In this document: positions 61,725 through 64,000 of the stretch, piece after piece
Layout: the number at the start of each line of letters is the position of its first letter
Numbering within the stretch: position 1 is the stretch's first letter
NCBI GenBank assembly: GCA_022769625.1
Contig: JALEJP010000083.1
Span: forward strand, 1-64,000
Source of the DNA: Lachnospiraceae bacterium
Lineage (GTDB): Bacteria; Bacillota; Clostridia; Lachnospirales; Lachnospiraceae
Length of the DNA: 64,000 bases
Direction: 5' to 3'
Translations under genes and position numbers: made by a program
Notes under the pieces: generated by a model
What the model saw: the letters and a program-made list of their open reading frames with translations, nothing else
Databases searched by the model: none
What the model was told of the DNA's origin: nothing

Positions 61725-63896
61725 TTATTTAAATGGTACGCCTTCGTATTCCACTTTTTTCGTTACCTCTCCGGCATCATCCAGCACATAAACGTATGCG
61801 ACACCATCACTGTCCGAATCCGACGACAGCTTCAGACGATATGGAAACTCAACGGCTTCCCCATCCACCAGTGTAGTGGTCTTTCCATCCTGCACCAGTT
61901 CGATCCGCACATCTTCCCCGTCGTAGTCCTTCGGTGCATAAAGTTTCACATCGGTCGAATACTTTTTCTCCTTCGCCTGTGATTCACTCTGAGCAGCGGT
62001 TCCGCTGTCGGAAAGGCGATTCACCGTCAGTGTGATTACCGTGCCCTTATCCACGCTCTCACCTTCCGACACATCCTGATCAATAACCTCTCCGTCATCA
62101 TAGCTTTCATCTGATGTCGTCTCGATCTTGACGGCCAGTCCCATATTTTCAAGCGTGGTCTGCGCCGTATCGGCAGACTGCCCACGCACATCCGGCATGC
62201 TTACCGGCTCTGCCGTGCCTTCCTGCCCTTCTTCGCCTCCATTTTCACTGCTTTTACTGATATACAGTGTGACCATGGAGCCTTTTTCCACTTCTGTGCC
62301 CGCACCCGGACTTGTGGAGCTGACTCTTCCCTCATCAACGGAAATATCATAGACATACTGCTGCTCACATTTCAGTCCCAGATTCTCCAGTTCCTTTTCC
62401 GCATCTGCCGCCGGTTCATTTTCCAGCGGTGGAATTTCCACCATGTCACTGCCTGTACTGAGTGTATAGTAAACCGTTGTATTACGCGGTGCCATTTCAC
62501 CTGCATTCGGCTGCTGCGCCATGATCTGTCCCTCCTCATAATCATTGGAGGGTTCTTCCCCTGCAAGCTCCAGCCCCAGTCCGGAATCCTTTAACAGCTC
62601 CTTTGCCTCTGCCTCTGTTCTGCCTAACAGGCTTGGAACCTCGATCTGTCCCACCGTCTCCGCCGTGGTCTCAGAGGTCTGCTCCGTCTGCCCGATTTTA
62701 CCGCCGGCTAAAAATCCAAGATCAAAAAGACCTGCCGCACTTCCAACCAGTGCCAGGAAAATACAGAGGATCAGTGCACCCAGAACGATACTGCCAATGG
62801 TCATAAACTTTTCAAGCTTCGGGCTTACTCCGGAATCCTCATCATCGTCGTCCTCCGGCTCCTGATACCGGCCGCCGTAATTCTGATAGCCTCCCTGCCC
62901 ATACGGTGTACCCTGCGCTTGCATCCCCTGGTTTCCTGTCCCGATATTCTGCTGATAAGTCTCCTCCGGCGGCTGGACTTCGCTGCGCCCTTCTTTTATC
63001 TTGTTCAGTTCCTCTTTGGAAACGACAACGGTATGCGCATGATTGTCAATGGGAGCAATCTTTACAAAATCACCTTCCGGGTTCACCAGAGATTCCTTCA
63101 GATCACCGATCAGTTCTTCCATATCATTGTAACGTCTGTCAGGACTTTTCTGTGTACATTTGTAAATGATCTGAACGGTGCTTTTGGGAAGATCCGGTAC
63201 ATATTTGCGCGGAGACTGCATCTCTTCCTGTAAATGCTTGATCGCAATCGCCACCGTAGTATCTCCGTCGAAGGGCACATGGCCGGTAAGCATCTCATAC
63301 ATGGTGATACCAAGGGAATAAATATCGCTCTTGTAATCACTGTATCCTCCTCTGGCCTGTTCCGGTGAGCTGTAATGTACCGATCCCATCACATTGGAAC
63401 TGATGGTGTTTGAGGTGGCCGCCCTTGCAATTCCAAAATCCGTCACCTTAACTTTTCCGTCTGTGGAAATTATAATATTCTGCGGCTTCACATCTCTGTG
63501 GACAATCCCATTGTTGTGCGCAGCCTGCAGCCCCATGGACACCTGGATGGCGATGCTGATGGCCTCCCGCACAGCCAGTCTTCCTTTTTTCTCAATATAT
63601 TCTTTCAGTGTGATTCCTTCCACCAGCTCCATCACGATGAAACTGATGTCATTTTCTTCACCCACATCATAGACATTCACAATATTCGGATGCGCAAGGC
63701 CGGCCGCAGACTGCGCCTCCGCACGGAATTTTGATATAAATGCCTTATCTTTTCGAAATTCAGCCTTCAGTACTTTTACCGCTACAAACCGGTTTAGTTT
63801 ATGATCCTTTGCCTTATAGACATCTGCCATACCTCCGGAACCGATTTTGCTGATGATCTCGTACCGTTCCTGGATAAACATTCCTTCTTTTAACAT
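61725..63896 (-). CDS. prkC: PASTA-domain Ser/Thr protein kinase (PrkC/PknB/Stk1)
   Basis: 723 aa. Hanks-type kinase domain (about 10-275) with GSGGMADVYKA, the catalytic loop HRDVKPQN and DFGIARA. An acidic juxtamembrane segment, one membrane helix (about 370-393), then three extracellular PASTA repeats (about 415-480, 485-550, 570-640) that sense muropeptides or lipid II, and a Ser-rich final domain. Its ATG overlaps the stop of the PP2C gene. Governs cell-wall metabolism, and in Bacillus spore germination. Confidence 0.96.
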   Translation of the reverse strand: MLKEGMFIQERYEIISKIGSGGMADVYKAKDHKLNRFVAVKVLKAEFRKDKAFISKFRAEAQSAAGLAHPNIVNVYDVGEENDISFIVMELVEGITLKEYIEKKGRLAVREAISIAIQVSMGLQAAHNNGIVHRDVKPQNIIISTDGKVKVTDFGIARAATSNTISSNVMGSVHYSSPEQARGGYSDYKSDIYSLGITMYEMLTGHVPFDGDTTVAIAIKHLQEEMQSPRKYVPDLPKSTVQIIYKCTQKSPDRRYNDMEELIGDLKESLVNPEGDFVKIAPIDNHAHTVVVSKEELNKIKEGRSEVQPPEETYQQNIGTGNQGMQAQGTPYGQGGYQNYGGRYQEPEDDDDEDSGVSPKLEKFMTIGSIVLGALILCIFLALVGSAAGLFDLGFLAGGKIGQTEQTSETTAETVGQIEVPSLLGRTEAEAKELLKDSGLGLELAGEEPSNDYEEGQIMAQQPNAGEMAPRNTTVYYTLSTGSDMVEIPPLENEPAADAEKELENLGLKCEQQYVYDISVDEGRVSSTSPGAGTEVEKGSMVTLYISKSSENGGEEGQEGTAEPVSMPDVRGQSADTAQTTLENMGLAVKIETTSDESYDDGEVIDQDVSEGESVDKGTVITLTVNRLSDSGTAAQSESQAKEKKYSTDVKLYAPKDYDGEDVRIELVQDGKTTTLVDGEAVEFPYRLKLSSDSDSDGVAYVYVLDDAGEVTKKVEYEGVPFK

Positions 63897-64000
63897 TGTT
63901 CCACCTCACCTGTCAGCGGTTCTGCAAGCACCACCGCGATATTGTCCTTTCCTCCGTTTTGATTTGCCTTTGCGATCAGATCCATCGCCGTCTTCGGAAG
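63890..64000 (-). CDS. PP2C-type protein phosphatase, C-terminal end only
   Basis: The last 36 residues are in the window, the rest lies beyond its edge. The end reads NGGKDNIAVVLAEP, the conserved metal-binding Asp motif of PP2C phosphatases (Stp1/PrpC). The stop overlaps the kinase start (ATGTTAA), so the pair is translationally coupled; the phosphatase reverses phosphorylation by the kinase. Confidence 0.9.
   Translation of the reverse strand, partial: LPKTAMDLIAKANQNGGKDNIAVVLAEPLTGEVEQC

Overview
The window is chromosomal DNA from an endospore-forming Firmicute, most likely a gut member of the Lachnospiraceae. The evidence is the spoIIGA-sigE pair, a Spo0E-like mini-protein, a clostridial dcw division cluster, the PASTA kinase/PP2C-rsgA-rpe-thiN block, and several large secreted proteins built from bacterial Ig, fibronectin III, InlB-type and leucine-rich repeats. 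The genus cannot be fixed from sequence reading alone. No transposase, integrase, phage gene or CRISPR array was seen. Most genes lie on the minus strand.

Layout: 1-320 holds a tRNA cluster (Pro, Gly, Arg) with a consensus promoter. 495-5600 is a housekeeping group: a phosphodiesterase next to rdgB, a membrane-anchored papain-like protease, a THUMP-type RNA methyltransferase, a second phosphodiesterase and a rhodanese. 5600-9600 carries a small Ser/Thr/Asn-rich protein gene of unknown function with three direct repeats ahead of it, a secreted leucine-rich-repeat protein, the two halves of a ThrE-type exporter and a HAAS-domain protein. 9640-12880 (plus strand) is a three-gene unit: an unknown 115-aa protein, a VWA-like protein and a MoxR-type AAA ATPase. 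After tRNA-Arg(ACG) comes a metal/thiamine block (13157-19571): a yybP-ykoY-type Mn2+ riboswitch precedes a P-type cation ATPase and mntP, then thiM, thiE, a HAD phosphatase and thiD with no visible terminator between them. asnB, an ABC-F ATPase and a 1319-aa beta-helix enzyme (GH110-like) follow.

27584-36550 holds purB, purF, a LysM-GH18 spore-type hydrolase, sigE, spoIIGA (with a Spo0A-type long-spacer promoter), aroD and aroE (divergent), and a NahK-like sugar kinase. 37156-50710 is the division and cell-wall cluster, transcribed mraZ, rsmH, ftsL, two penicillin-binding transpeptidases, mraY, murD, ftsW, murA, divIB, ftsZ; murG, murC, murE, murF and ftsA are not in it. 50748-56955 is one giant secreted CotH-kinase/lamin-tail protein. 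57024-64000 holds a spo0E-like mini-gene, lgt, ychF, thiN, rpe, rsgA, a PASTA Ser/Thr kinase and the 3' end of its cognate PP2C phosphatase.

Themes that tie the window together are Mn2+ homeostasis under riboswitch control, thiamine salvage (thiM/thiE/thiD plus a candidate TMP phosphatase and the distant thiN), entry into sporulation (spoIIGA/sigE and a Spo0E-like brake), and cell-wall synthesis with its Ser/Thr kinase signalling. A family of palindromes with a shared core and self-complementary but different outer arms sits directly against intrinsic terminators at three sites, with a half copy at a fourth.
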